Shown one piece after another: positions 8,071 through 16,213 of a stretch of 16,213 nt of DNA. Numbering within the stretch: the stretch's first letter is position 1; each line of letters begins with the position of its first letter. The notes below the pieces were generated by a model. The model worked only from the letters and a program-made list of their open reading frames with translations. It did no database searches and was not told the origin of the DNA. The position numbers and the translations under genes were made by a program. Where the stretch lies: assembly GCA_028565635.1 (NCBI GenBank), contig JAOXYB010024446.1, positions 1-16,213 on the forward strand, in the 5' to 3' direction. The DNA comes from Phoronis ovalis. Its lineage: Eukaryota; Phoronida; Phoronidae.

Positions 8071-9670
8071 GACATGATACCAGCCAACAGAAATACATTT
8101 TGATTTCGCGTTAATGGATTCCAGATAGTTGACAGCCACATTCGACTATAATACAGAACTGTAACGGTACTGTAATTAATAAACGATGAAGTAAACATTT
8201 TCTAAATTGATTCAATAAACACTGTTGCAGTGAAAGTTTCAAGGAAGCGCAATTCTTAGAGAATCTGAATGTGTGATTTTCTTTATTTTTTAATTTCATA
8301 TTTAGTAGCAAAACGATAGGAATATGTAACCTCAGGAATGTATGAAGTGGAAATACTTGTTAGTGCGTTTCATAGCCCGACTGCACCCAATATGGCCTCC
8401 ATATTTCAAGTTGCTAAAAAGTACAGGAATGTAGTGTTTTTTAAACGTGTTTTTGGGGTCTGAATATAAAGTAAAGTACTTGAATTCTGAAAAATCAATT
8501 TTTGTAAACAATTAAACGATTCCTGGTATGTTTAAATCTTAATTCAACAGGCGAGTTTTAAGCAGTTAAGTCATTCAAGTTTGTGCTATAAATATGACCG
8601 GCGAAAGATTCCTTCTACTGCGAAAATTATAAATGAAGATCTCAGTTAAATTTAATTGGAGACATTCTTGCTTATGCTTTTTGTACAAGAGGTAAGGTAC
8701 TTCATAATGTAAATCTAAAGTTGATGACGACACTAATTATCTGCACCTGCACAATGCATCCTAGTTTCTGTACTAATAAGATAGCGATTGCGATATCACT
8801 ATACCGAGCCCTTGGACCAAGCCCCGGGACCAGGCCCTTGCCAGTCTACTCTACTGTTACACCACACATATCAGCGCCGGTCCCCTGAATATGGGCACAA
8901 ATTTTGTTAGACCCCCAAGCGATATTATTTAATCTATTTATGTACGGCGGTCTAACGGTTTTTGGAATATTGGTTATTAAAACTTCATAACGCTTTTTCA
9001 GTCTAGATCCAAACCATGAACTTAGCCGACACCGATCTCTTTTCAGGAAATGATACTGGGTCCGTGAAAAAAGACATAAAATCGTTCCAAAAATTAAGCG
9101 ATTTTAAACTAGTCTAGATCTCACTGAAATGTCGTCCTCTCGCGCAATCTTTTTGCAATAATTATGCCTAACAGCTAAAGGTTGTTGCACAGTAACACAT
9201 AAGTAAGACGTGGAAACTTAACACCTGCAGAGTACAAGTTCCATTAAGATAAACCATATCCGGCACGATACAGCACGATGGGAGTACGGTGGAAATGTAT
9301 CTGGTCCCTTAGACAAAATAGCTACCCGTTTTCCAACAAAAATAATTTATACATTGATTCATGACATTGTTTTGCATTAGGTAACAGATTCACAAAATAT
9401 ACCTTGGATTATCGGTTTTTAGCTGCAAAACCGAAATATTCTACACTCAGCAAACTTGTTTTCAAACCACCAAAATATTCTCTGGTTTTGGGTAAGCAAA
9501 ATTTACGTAAACTTTTTTTCTAGCAGGCAAAAAAGCGGTTTCTAGATTTCCGCTGCAAACTCTTACCATAAAAATTGTATCTTGTATCTTGTGTCTCCCT
9601 AAGACATTCAAGACAGAATACATGGGTAAACGCCGGGTGTGCACGTTAATCCACGACAGTGATAACCCAG
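8071..9670. other. Intergenic upstream of LRR gene
   Basis: No gene is evident on either strand. A locally GC-rich patch at 8815-8850 holds CTTGGACCAAG and CCCCGGG dyads. AGTCTAGATC occurs twice, at 9000-9009 and 9111-9120. The 60-codon minus-strand frame at 9462-9644 has no recognisable domain. The right end may hold proximal promoter elements of the LRR gene. Confidence 0.4.
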
Positions 9671-9679
9671 TTTATTTTC

Positions 9680-9688
9680 TATAAAAAG
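9680..9688 (+). promoter_or_regulatory. Candidate TATA box of LRR gene
   Basis: TATAAAAAG lies about 30 bases before the purine-rich start of a segment that ends in a good splice donor (CAG|GTAATG at 9786-9794). This is the arrangement expected for a core promoter followed by a short non-coding exon. TATA-like words are frequent in AT-rich DNA, so the donor and the downstream exon chain are the main support. Confidence 0.35.
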
Positions 9689-9709
9689 AACGCGTATTTA
9701 AATTACGCT

Positions 9710-9788
9710 TAGAAGACAACCTTTGGGAAGAGTAGATTGCAGATGATTAACAGATTGAAGATTTGAAGGCACAAAGTAAAATAAACAG
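9710..9788 (+). other. Candidate non-coding exon 1, LRR gene
   Basis: About 79 bases between the expected start site downstream of the TATA box and the donor ACAG|GTAATG. The segment has no ATG opening a sustained frame. It would be joined over an intron of about 1650 bases to exon 2 at 11439. The 5' end is inferred from TATA spacing only. Confidence 0.3.
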
Positions 9789-11438
9789 GTAATGATTTGT
9801 TTAAAAATACTTTAATTTTAACATGGGGAATACTAGTACTGAGCCAACTTCAAATAACTTAAAACAAAAGGCAATATGAAATAAACAGAACAAAGTAATA
9901 CTTTTTTATGAAACTGTGACTCATCTGGTTTTTTCCTTTTAATTTTTATTCCGTATTTTGTGTTCGAGCTTAAGTGCGACCTTGGAGTTTCAGAATAATG
10001 TATGAGATATGATCAGACCACATCAGACCATGTAACAAGGCTTTTATTGTATTTATAACTGTAACGCATTTTAAAAATTTATCTTGCAATTTGCTTCAAC
10101 AGCAAGCATACTCTCTTATGCAAACTTGAAAGTCCATAATCACCATTTTTAACATAATCAGACTCAATTTTAATTTCTCAGGAAATTTGGACTAACTTAT
10201 TGTTCTACTTATAGTGGCTATCAGGTGTAGGAAACAATATAAAATCAAGAGTTTTTTGAATACGAGGATGTGCCGTCCAACCCAATTCAAAAATTTTAGA
10301 TTGTGGTAGCAAAACCAATCCAATTTTTTTTTTGAAATACAAGGGTAGCAATCCAACATTTTAAAATATTTGAGTAGCAATCCATTTTTATGCAAATTAA
10401 CTGACACAACCCAAATTCCAAAATCTTTTCAGGATATAAATCTAAAATTAATTCCTGTCAGCAGTGGGTAGTAATCCAAATGTTTGAATTTCTTTGCGCA
10501 GCAATCCAAAAAAGAACAGCAAGAAGTATATAATCCAACTGAAATACAAAATTTTCAACTGGGTTGCACACTCCAACCAAGACATAACTTGAGTACCTCT
10601 TCAGGATTTGTGCCTACCTAATCAGTCAGTGGTATTCATTGTTAGGATTATTTCTAATCCCTTAGTTTCCCTTTAGGGTTGCATGCTGACTAGCCGCTGA
10701 TTAATGATTGTACATGATTTTTCGAGAATACATTGTTATCAGTGTTTTTAATACAGAACAGGCTTTAGTAACAAAAAGCTATAGGGAGTCCGGAGGCATT
10801 TTTGAATTACAACGCACATCCTGGTTTTCGGTGTGCTTTTGAAGCTACATTTTAATATATACATACCTGTTTGTCTTAAAATCGTTGACTGTTCAACTAT
10901 ATAAAAAAGTATCGGCACCTGCCAAACTATTTCTATGTACGCACTGCAAACATTCTTAAAAAGCTTTTTCTATCGTCTCTCTGCTTAAAAGGCAGGCTAC
11001 TGTTGATCTATAAACATTTCTTTTACCACACGTGTATATATACGTGAGCTATATACGTGTACAATAAAAAACAAAGGCGCACGTTTTTTCTGAGGCATTA
11101 TATTATTCGCAAAGATTGGTCATAAAGTGTTCAAACTTTTAAAAACCGTATTATGTTGTTCAGCCTTTGAGTTTTCATGAAATATATAAATGACATTTTG
11201 AATTTGTTCTTATCAGTACAACTAAATAATTACGTCATTATTGTATACTAAAATAACTAGTTATGATAATTCCGTATTCTTACAGCAAAAGAAATAACGA
11301 ATGCACTGTATGTTTGCTAAATATTGTATATATTTGCACTGATCCGCTTGTCTTTTGACTACCACAGTTTCATATTATAGCTAGATGCAATGTATATTTT
11401 CGTTGTTTGATATCATTATACATTTGATTTTCTTTCAG
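9789..11438 (+). other. Putative first intron of LRR gene
   Basis: Apart from the repeat at about 10270-10560, this 1.65-kb stretch has no coding features. GGATTA/TAATCC forms a perfect 6-bp hairpin with a 4-base loop at 10645-10660. Near 11028-11060 the core ACGTG occurs three times among TATATA steps (CACGTG, TACGTG, TACGTG), which could bind bHLH-type factors, but this is only motif matching. Confidence 0.3.
10270..10560. repeat. Degenerate TAGCAATCCAA repeat
   Basis: A motif of the form GGGTAGCAATCCAA recurs at about 10304 (decayed), 10343, 10371, 10466 (TAGTAATCCAAA), 10497 (CAGCAATCCAAA) and 10526 (TATAATCCAACT). It is usually followed by T-rich sequence. Spacing is irregular, 28-95 bp. 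The minus-strand open frame at 10192-10407 is partly built from it (reading WI/CYP-like peptides) and is not a gene. Confidence 0.5.
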
Positions 11439-11512
11439 TGCTACAAGGTAACATATTGAGAAACACATAGTGGCTACTTGCGTACAAGGAAAGTTTAACT
11501 GTTCATTATGAA
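11439..11512 (+). other. Candidate exon 2 with split start, LRR gene
   Basis: This 74-base segment follows a strong acceptor (GATTTTCTTTCAG, ending 11438) and ends at a near-perfect donor, ATGAA|GTAAGTAT. Its last five bases are ATG AA. Joined to the main exon at 12582 (G TAT CAA ATG), they read MKYQ and run in frame into the Met, signal peptide and LRRNT domain. An in-frame TAA at 11496-11498 precedes the ATG, so this is the first usable start in its frame. Agreement of acceptor, donor, phase and start makes this more than chance. The internal Met at 12589 could also serve as start. Confidence 0.55.
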
Positions 11513-12581
11513 GTAAGTATTAAAATAAAATAGAAAAAATCGTGATAAAAAATCCAAGATGTATATATTTGAAACAGATGTCAGATAATTAATCATACCT
11601 ACTAGGAACTGTGAACTCGCAGGCATTTTCCCATTTGTTCACCAGTCTCAGTCCCTAGATCCATACATAATTTCTCGTCTGCTCATTTTTTGGTTTCTCA
11701 GTGTACAGAAACATGTCTTCATTGAGGAGCCTAACATTCATCGACTATCACACGCGTTGACCACTCACCCAAATCGTTGTATACCGACCAAATTCGTTTA
11801 ACACTCATCATATAATAGTTGACAAGTTACATATAACAACCACATGGTTTGTTGACCACTCACAATTTCTGAAATGATTTTACATTTATAATATTAAAAT
11901 AAACTGTGAATGATCCACGATTTGATTGAGTAGTCTACGAACTCTGTGATTGGCACAGGTAAGTTGTGAGTTGTCTACGATTTTAAGGTGAGTATCCATG
12001 GATGTTTGGCAGCCCTAAAACCTTTAAGTAAAAACCGTGTGTAAAGCGCACCCTGTATTGAAATGAATTTTCATTTTCCCGCCTTTTTTGTGCGGCAACG
12101 GTGAGTGTTAACAAAGCAAGCTGCCTGAGTGAAGTAGCACAGTTATCAAAAAATTAAAATAACAGGTGTTCACATAACACAGATTATCAAAAAATACCAA
12201 AATTATGTGCAGGTGCTGGCCTTGTATACCTTGTTGTTACGCGCCTGGTATGTTAATTTCAAGTTTTGGTGGCTTTATAAAATGATTTATAAAGTTTATC
12301 GTTTTTCGCCAAATAATAGGTGTTGGCGCGTCACCAAAACCCCAGGTTTTATTCATGAATTTGTGTAAATAGTTACTCAGACTGTAATGTAGCCTAACAC
12401 ATGATATGCGCGACAATTAGAACTATAGTGGTAGGCCAATATCATGCTGCAGGATAAAGCAAGTTGAGTAGTCGTTTAAGGAAAACCTAATATATACATA
12501 TGCTCTCTGGCTATGATTTCATTGAAACTTGGTATTCACACATGCATTTCGAACCAATTGTTTAACTTTACCTTTTTACAG
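11513..12581 (+). other. Putative second intron of LRR gene
   Basis: It begins GTAAGTAT and ends in the pyrimidine-rich acceptor TTTACCTTTTTACAG. It contains the inverted-repeat cluster at about 11741-11990. The remainder is AT-rich and shows no gene. Confidence 0.5.
11741..11990. repeat. Inverted cluster of GTTGACCACTCAC motifs
   Basis: GTTGACCACTCAC occurs exactly at 11756-11768 and 11851-11863. Looser forms include TCGACTATCAC at 11741 and GTTTAACACTCAT near 11796. On the other side of an AT-rich centre, reverse-complement forms appear: GATTGAGTAGTCTACGA at 11924-11940 and TTGTGAGTTGTCTAC at 11964-11978, the latter matching 13 of 15 positions. The arrangement suggests a decayed fold-back element inside the second intron. 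Confidence 0.45.
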
Positions 12582-14172
12582 GTATCAAATGAAATCGCGT
12601 TTAATACTGGTCCTTGTATGTTTTGTTCTTGTTTCCAACGTAAGATGTCAGCAGTGTCCGGCAGGCTGTAGCTGCGACTCGTCTAGAGCAACCGTCAGTT
12701 GTGATAGAATCAACGCCATGCCTGATTCTTTGGCACCAAACACTAAGACACTAGTGGTTAGTAATTGCAATTTTGGAGGCGTATTAAATCATACCCATAT
12801 GGCATACTTACGAACTTCAACTGTTGAAAGTTTAACTATGCAATCCTGCAAACTGACTAAGATAAATGCTGGGACTTTCTATGGCTACAATAAATTGAAA
12901 GTCTTAAACCTTGCTAATAATAAGTTAACTTCTCTTGACGTGACAATGTTTCTGGGTTTAACATCCTTAGAGAAACTTAACTTAGAACGTAACCAAATTT
13001 CTAACATTCAAGTTGGCACATTCTCAATCACATCAAAATTAACTACCTTGGATATTTCCCAAAATGCTCTAACAGAAATACCACTAGGTCTGTTTCTTGA
13101 CTTACAAGATCTTAGAGACCTTATGTTGCATTACAATAGGATAGAAAGGTTAGCTAGCCGGGTATTTAAGGGACTTCAATCCCTCACTGTATTGGACCTC
13201 TATAATAATATACTTCATGAAGTCTCTCACGAGGCATTCTTAGATGTACCACAATTAGACTTCTTAGATTTGTCATATAACAACTTATCCACCATTTCCT
13301 CCGGCACGTTTGATTCCTTAAAAAACTTGAGAGATTTATATTTATATTCTAATAGCTTGAAACTGGATTCAGCAGGGATGTTTGCAGGTCTACAAAATTT
13401 AGAAATATTGGATGTTGATGATAACGTTATCACTGATATAAAGTCTGGTGTATTTCAAGGTTTGAACAATTTGTGGGATCTAAATCTTTTTAATAATCGA
13501 ATTTATAAAATAGAAAGTGATGCTTTTAAACCATTGGTTTCATTAGAATCTCTTTATTTAGATTATAATCATCTGACTGAATTAAACGGCACTATTTTAA
13601 ACCACATGACCAATTTAAGATACTTGTGGTTATCAGGGAACGCGTTCACGAAAATTCCATCTAACATGAAGCTGCCATACCTGCTCGAGTTACTACTCAA
13701 CGACAACAAATTGACGAGTTACAGCAACGATAATTATTTTCCAAAGCTGTCTATAATTACCTTTAGTAACAATTTACTTACTGAATTTCCTTCACCAAGT
13801 TACTGGCCCAACTTGACTACGATTAGTGTCAGGAATAACAATCTGGCTCAGCTCTCTAGTGGACATCTCTCTGGGTTTAAAAAATTACAAATCGTCGATG
13901 TTAGTGGAAATGCCATTCAGAGTTTCTCTAAAAATGACCTACAGTCTTGTTTTAACCAGCTAAAGTTTATAGGTTTGGAAGGCAATCCAATCCATTGTAA
14001 CTGTGAGATCACGTGGTTAAAGAATGTCAGTGCTGTTACGTCTTCTGGGTATATTTCTGAATTTGGGAATATGAACAACAATAATCTCAAATGTCATTCT
14101 CCCCATACAAAGCTTTTACTTTCTAGAACCAGTCCGACAGATCTTGTTTGTAACGCACCAACATTTCTTTAG
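12582..14172 (+). CDS. Secreted LRR protein (LRRNT-16 LRR-LRRCT)
   Basis: This main coding exon encodes residues 2-531 of a predicted secreted leucine-rich-repeat protein. With the MKYQ start from exon 2, residues 6-24 form a signal peptide (LILVLVCFVLV core, cleavage near Cys24-Gln25). LRRNT follows with Cys27, 31, 33 and 42. About 16 LRRs span residues 83-460, mostly 24 residues with LxxLxLxxNxL, and repeats 12-14 are 22 residues. LRRCT begins with NPIHCNC and has Cys474, 476, 506 and 525. N-glycosylation sequons include Asn71, 236, 337, 412 and 483. I reject the earlier in-frame Met at 12529 because 12529-12581 is intron with a strong acceptor. There is no transmembrane segment or GPI-type tail. 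The family typically binds ligands in immunity, matrix or neural signalling; the ligand here is unknown. The frame resumes as an Ig domain past two stops, so this is probably a shortened LRRIG. Confidence 0.9.
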
Positions 14173-14184
14173 GATCACATGTAA

Positions 14185-14499
14185 CCTTGTACCGATACCA
14201 CCACCACCGAGTATAACTGTACAGCAGTCGGTGATCCGGCTCCGACAATTACATGGGAAACGATAACAACGTCTCCCTCCACTGAATTTCAGAATTCATG
14301 TACGTATAGTTGTAATAACGAAAAGAGTACCATGTACACGAGAAATCATTACACCAAACTTCCACCAGTAGATAAAACTTTACTGGAGAATTCTTACAAT
14401 TTTCAAAGCCCAAATGGCACCAGAAATATTGGGTTTCGCTGTAGAGCTGAAAATATCCAAGGAAAAACTCAAATATCTTTCTTTAGAGAGGAATATTAA
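14185..14499 (+). pseudogene. Ig C2-type domain behind in-frame stops
   Basis: In the same frame as the LRR protein, and after stops at 14170-14172 (TAG) and 14182-14184 (TAA), 104 codons stay open to a TAA at 14497. They form a recognisable Ig domain: Cys at 14218 in EYNCTAVGDPAPTITW, Trp at 14254, and Cys at 14440 in IGFRCRAENIQG, the usual Cys-Trp-Cys core. Two further Cys (14299 and 14311) may form an extra loop. In LRRIG proteins an Ig domain follows LRRCT at about this distance (some 20 residues from the last LRRCT Cys). No transmembrane segment follows. It is probably a relic 3' end now within the 3' UTR; splicing around the stops has no good donor-acceptor pair here. The intact fold suggests recent loss, a second use, or a sequence error. 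Confidence 0.75.
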
Positions 14500-14604
14500 T
14501 ATTGATGTTTCATATGCACGTGAGCATCAAGCTCTAATCCTGATGTATAACAAGACATTATAGAACGCTTTTGCTCATTGGTTGGATAGTGCCATCTGAT
14601 TGAA

Positions 14605-15068
14605 CTGTCATTTTACCTACTTTATTGTAATTTAAGAGTGGTCTTCTTTCAGCAGATTGTAAATGTAAATGTACATATGGCTCAAATCGAAGCCCTAATG
14701 CTTTATATTACAGTTTGTGTAGTTTATATCAGATTTCATGTGATTTATTTATGACTTTTAGCAATTATTTGACTTTGTGCCTATGCTTACATCACTGATT
14801 GGGTTTTTACTTCTGCAATCACTCAAATTAAAAAAAAGGTTTCTTCACTCTTAGAGGCAACCATTGATTTTGACCGCGCCTCAATATGCTTTGTTTATAA
14901 TTGATATAAACAGTGTGTTAGTCTATATATAAAAGGCGCATTTTTATTATTCAGATTGTTAAAACGTCTTGTTAATTACTTATGATAATTAAGAACAATA
15001 TTAATGTAGTCTATCTAGACATACAGTCTATCTACTCACCCGAGTCTGCACATAGCCGTAATGAATAT
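14605..15068. repeat. Direct duplication, copy A (in 3' UTR)
   Basis: About 464 bases starting CTGTCATTTTACCTAC recur at 15747-16213 with only about 20 differences by eye (roughly 95% identity). The offset is 1142 bases at the start and 1145 at the end of the window. The bases before each copy differ (GATTGAA and AATATGC), so 14605 is a true left boundary. The copy includes an acceptor-like CTTCTTTCAGCAG at 14645-14657, the TATATAAAAGG word at 14926, and a GTCTATCTAGAC dyad near 15009. No protein is encoded. It lies between the LRR stop and the probable poly(A) site, hence probably in the 3' UTR. Confidence 0.9.
14926..14936 (+). promoter_or_regulatory. TATATAAAAGG word within duplicated segment
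   Basis: TATATAAAAGG followed by CGCATTTTT resembles a TATA box. Copy B carries TATAAATAAAAGG at 16069-16081, so the element is largely kept in both. No exon or start site follows convincingly. It may be a chance AT-rich word or an old promoter carried by the repeat. Confidence 0.15.
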
Positions 15069-15121
15069 TCTGTAATGTATCTAGTCCTTCTACACGCATG
15101 TAATGATTATTCTGTAATGTT
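15058..15121. repeat. Small direct repeat GTAATGAATATTCTG
   Basis: GTAATGAATATTCTGTAATGT at 15058 onward recurs as GTAATGATTATTCTGTAATG at 15101 onward, a 43-bp spacing. This straddles the right edge of what can be compared with copy B inside the window. The 72-codon frame at 14982-15200 runs over it and is not a gene. Confidence 0.5.
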
Positions 15122-15255
15122 TGTAACGTATGTAATATATTCGCTGTTAGCTGTGGAAGTTTTTATTACAAATTATGTAATTTTAATTAATCTAAAATAA
15201 TTATTTGTATTATACCACAATCCATGCTAACACATGTTTGTGTAAAACTCTGATG

Positions 15256-15261
15256 AATAAA
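15256..15261 (+). terminator. Candidate poly(A) signal of LRR gene
   Basis: AATAAA is followed within 45 bases by GT-rich sequence (GATGTGTACTGG and CTTTGTGTTTG), the normal layout for cleavage and polyadenylation. It gives a 3' UTR of about 1.1 kb containing the Ig relic and copy A of the duplication. Confidence 0.45.
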
Positions 15262-15529
15262 CATGATGTGTACTGGACCTGCTACCTATGACGCTTTGTG
15301 TTTGAATTTCATTTCAATGTACTGTATACAAAAATAATAATTTGACTTTTTTATAAAAAACAAACAAAGTGAAAAACAACAATATTTTAACAATTAACAT
15401 TAGTATACTTAAAGAATCACAATATATTTCCCGCCTTTGGTCTGTAAATTGCAAAGGGATATAAGAACCATGAAATGTTTCTATATTTTATGACATGTAT
15501 CACATTTATTTATGATTACATTTTTTTAA

Positions 15530-15535
15530 AATAAA
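15530..15535 (+). terminator. Second candidate poly(A) signal
   Basis: AATAAA followed directly by TTAAGGTTGTGTGTATGT, a strong GT-rich downstream element. It could be an alternative, more distal site for the LRR transcript. Confidence 0.35.
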
Positions 15536-15746
15536 TTAAGGTTGTGTGTATGTACGATTATTTCCTGAATTATTTCGATAGGTCACTGCTCTTTTCATGG
15601 CATAGCATGGAAACAATACGTAATATATCAATAATCAACGCGTAAGAATAAATGAAAAATAAATAAACGTTATTCCTACATTAGATTAAAAAAACTCCGA
15701 GATTGCAATAAGATACAGTACCAGATATTTGCCTAACACAATATGC
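15536..15746. other. Spacer before copy B, nothing seen
   Basis: AT-rich sequence with several further AATAAA words (near 15650-15665). There is no open frame or repeat. It is the tail of the 1142-bp period between the starts of copies A and B. Confidence 0.4.
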
Positions 15747-16213
15747 CTGTCATTTTACCTACTTTATTGTAATTTAGGAGTGGTCTTCTTGCAGCAGATT
15801 GTAAATGTAAATGTACATATGGCTCAAATCGAAGCCCTAATGCTTTATATTACAGTTTGTGTAGTTTATATCAGATTTCATGTGATTTATTTATGACTTT
15901 TAGCAATTATTTGACTTTGTGCCTATGCTTACATCACTGATTGGGTTTTTACTTCTTCCATGACACTCAAATTAAAAAAAAAGGTTTCTTCACTCTTAGA
16001 GGCAACCATTGATGTTGACCGCGCCTCAATGTGCTTTGTTTATAAATGATATAAACAGTGTGTTAGTCTATAAATAAAAGGCGCATTTTTGTCATTCAGA
16101 TTATTAAAACGTCTTGTTAATTACTTATGATAATTAAAAACAATCTTAATGTAGTCTATCTAGACATACAGTCTATCTACACACCCGAGTATGCACATAG
16201 ATGTAATGAGTAT
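15747..16213. repeat. Direct duplication, copy B (runs off window)
   Basis: Second copy of 14605-15068, in the same orientation, still aligned when the window ends. Differences include TTGCAG for TTTCAG near 15790, a rearranged CTTCCATGACACT for CTGCAATCACT near 15955, and one extra A in the A-run. Its true right end, and whether it completes a full 1142-bp tandem unit, cannot be seen here. Confidence 0.9.

Noticed and set aside
7724-8311. Three minus-strand open frames (7724-7939, 8001-8198, 8111-8311)
   Set aside because: They are short, AT-driven and overlap each other or the inverted-repeat element; no transposase motif is visible.
10192-10407. 71-codon minus-strand open frame
   Set aside because: It runs through the degenerate TAGCAATCCAA repeat and has no recognisable domain.
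12529-12588. Upstream in-frame Met as LRR protein start
   Set aside because: The 20 residues are not signal-like, and the segment ends in a strong 3' splice acceptor at 12581 that leaves the real signal peptide start just behind it.
13227-13433. 68-codon minus-strand frame inside the LRR exon
   Set aside because: It is antisense to a well-supported coding region and has no domain or start context of its own.
14140-14190. Intron removing the two stops between LRRCT and Ig
   Set aside because: ACATTTCTTTAG looks like an acceptor, but no usable donor lies at a workable distance that would keep the LRRCT cysteines and the frame.
14982-15200. 72-codon plus-strand frame in the 3' flank
   Set aside because: It overlaps the duplicated non-coding segment and small repeats; the matching copy B carries changes with no sign of coding constraint.
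1-16213. tRNA, rRNA or other structured RNA genes
   Set aside because: I looked for B-box-like GGTTCGAA words with a matching A box and cloverleaf spacing and for rRNA cores, and found none; weak folds were not counted.

Overview
The window looks like nuclear DNA of an AT-rich marine invertebrate, most likely a mollusc. Genes are sparse and have spliceosomal introns, AATAAA-type poly(A) signals, long non-coding stretches, many minisatellites and microsatellites, and a MITE-like inverted-repeat element. There are no bacterial-style operons or ribosome binding sites. The mollusc assignment is inference: it rests on a secreted leucine-rich-repeat gene with a downstream Ig domain (LRRIG-like, a type expanded in molluscs), a CHK/EcKL-like kinase exon, and the texture of the repeats.

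Left part (1-2000): intron and last exon of a plus-strand CHK/EcKL-like small-molecule kinase gene. The intron (1-1066) is full of old repeats: a dispersed family around CCTTCCAAGATG and a 27-bp minisatellite. The terminal exon (1067-1660) carries the HGDxWxxN and DLQ catalytic motifs. Exactly 258 bp further on lies a second, diverged but still open copy of the last 71 codons and start of the 3' UTR, followed by poly(A) signals.

Middle part (2000-9660): mostly non-coding. It holds short repeats and a (CA)n/(AT)n microsatellite (about 2280-2484), a GCGAGCAGCGAGCATT repeat next to a 13-G run (4427-4677), an unidentified 83-codon open frame (4741-4992), a weak minus-strand exon candidate (4107-4179), a well-preserved 13-copy, 31-bp minisatellite (6224-6631), and a MITE-like element with about 84-bp inverted repeats (about 7511-8070).

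Right part (9680-16213): a plus-strand gene for a secreted LRR protein. I propose a TATA box at 9680, a non-coding exon 1 ending at 9788, exon 2 (11439-11512) ending with ATGAA, and a main exon (12582-14172). Splicing exon 2 to the main exon gives an in-frame start and a clean signal peptide, for a 531-residue protein with LRRNT, about 16 LRRs and LRRCT. Immediately after its stop, in the same frame but behind a second stop, lies an apparently complete C2-type Ig domain (14185-14499). This suggests an ancestral LRR-Ig protein reduced to a secreted LRR protein. The 3' flank contains a direct duplication with a period of about 1142 bp (14605-15068 and 15747-16213), whose second copy runs off the window.

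The kinase and the LRR gene show no sign of functional linkage. The main points for follow-up are the stop-separated Ig domain, the split-start exon, and the kinase terminal-exon duplication.
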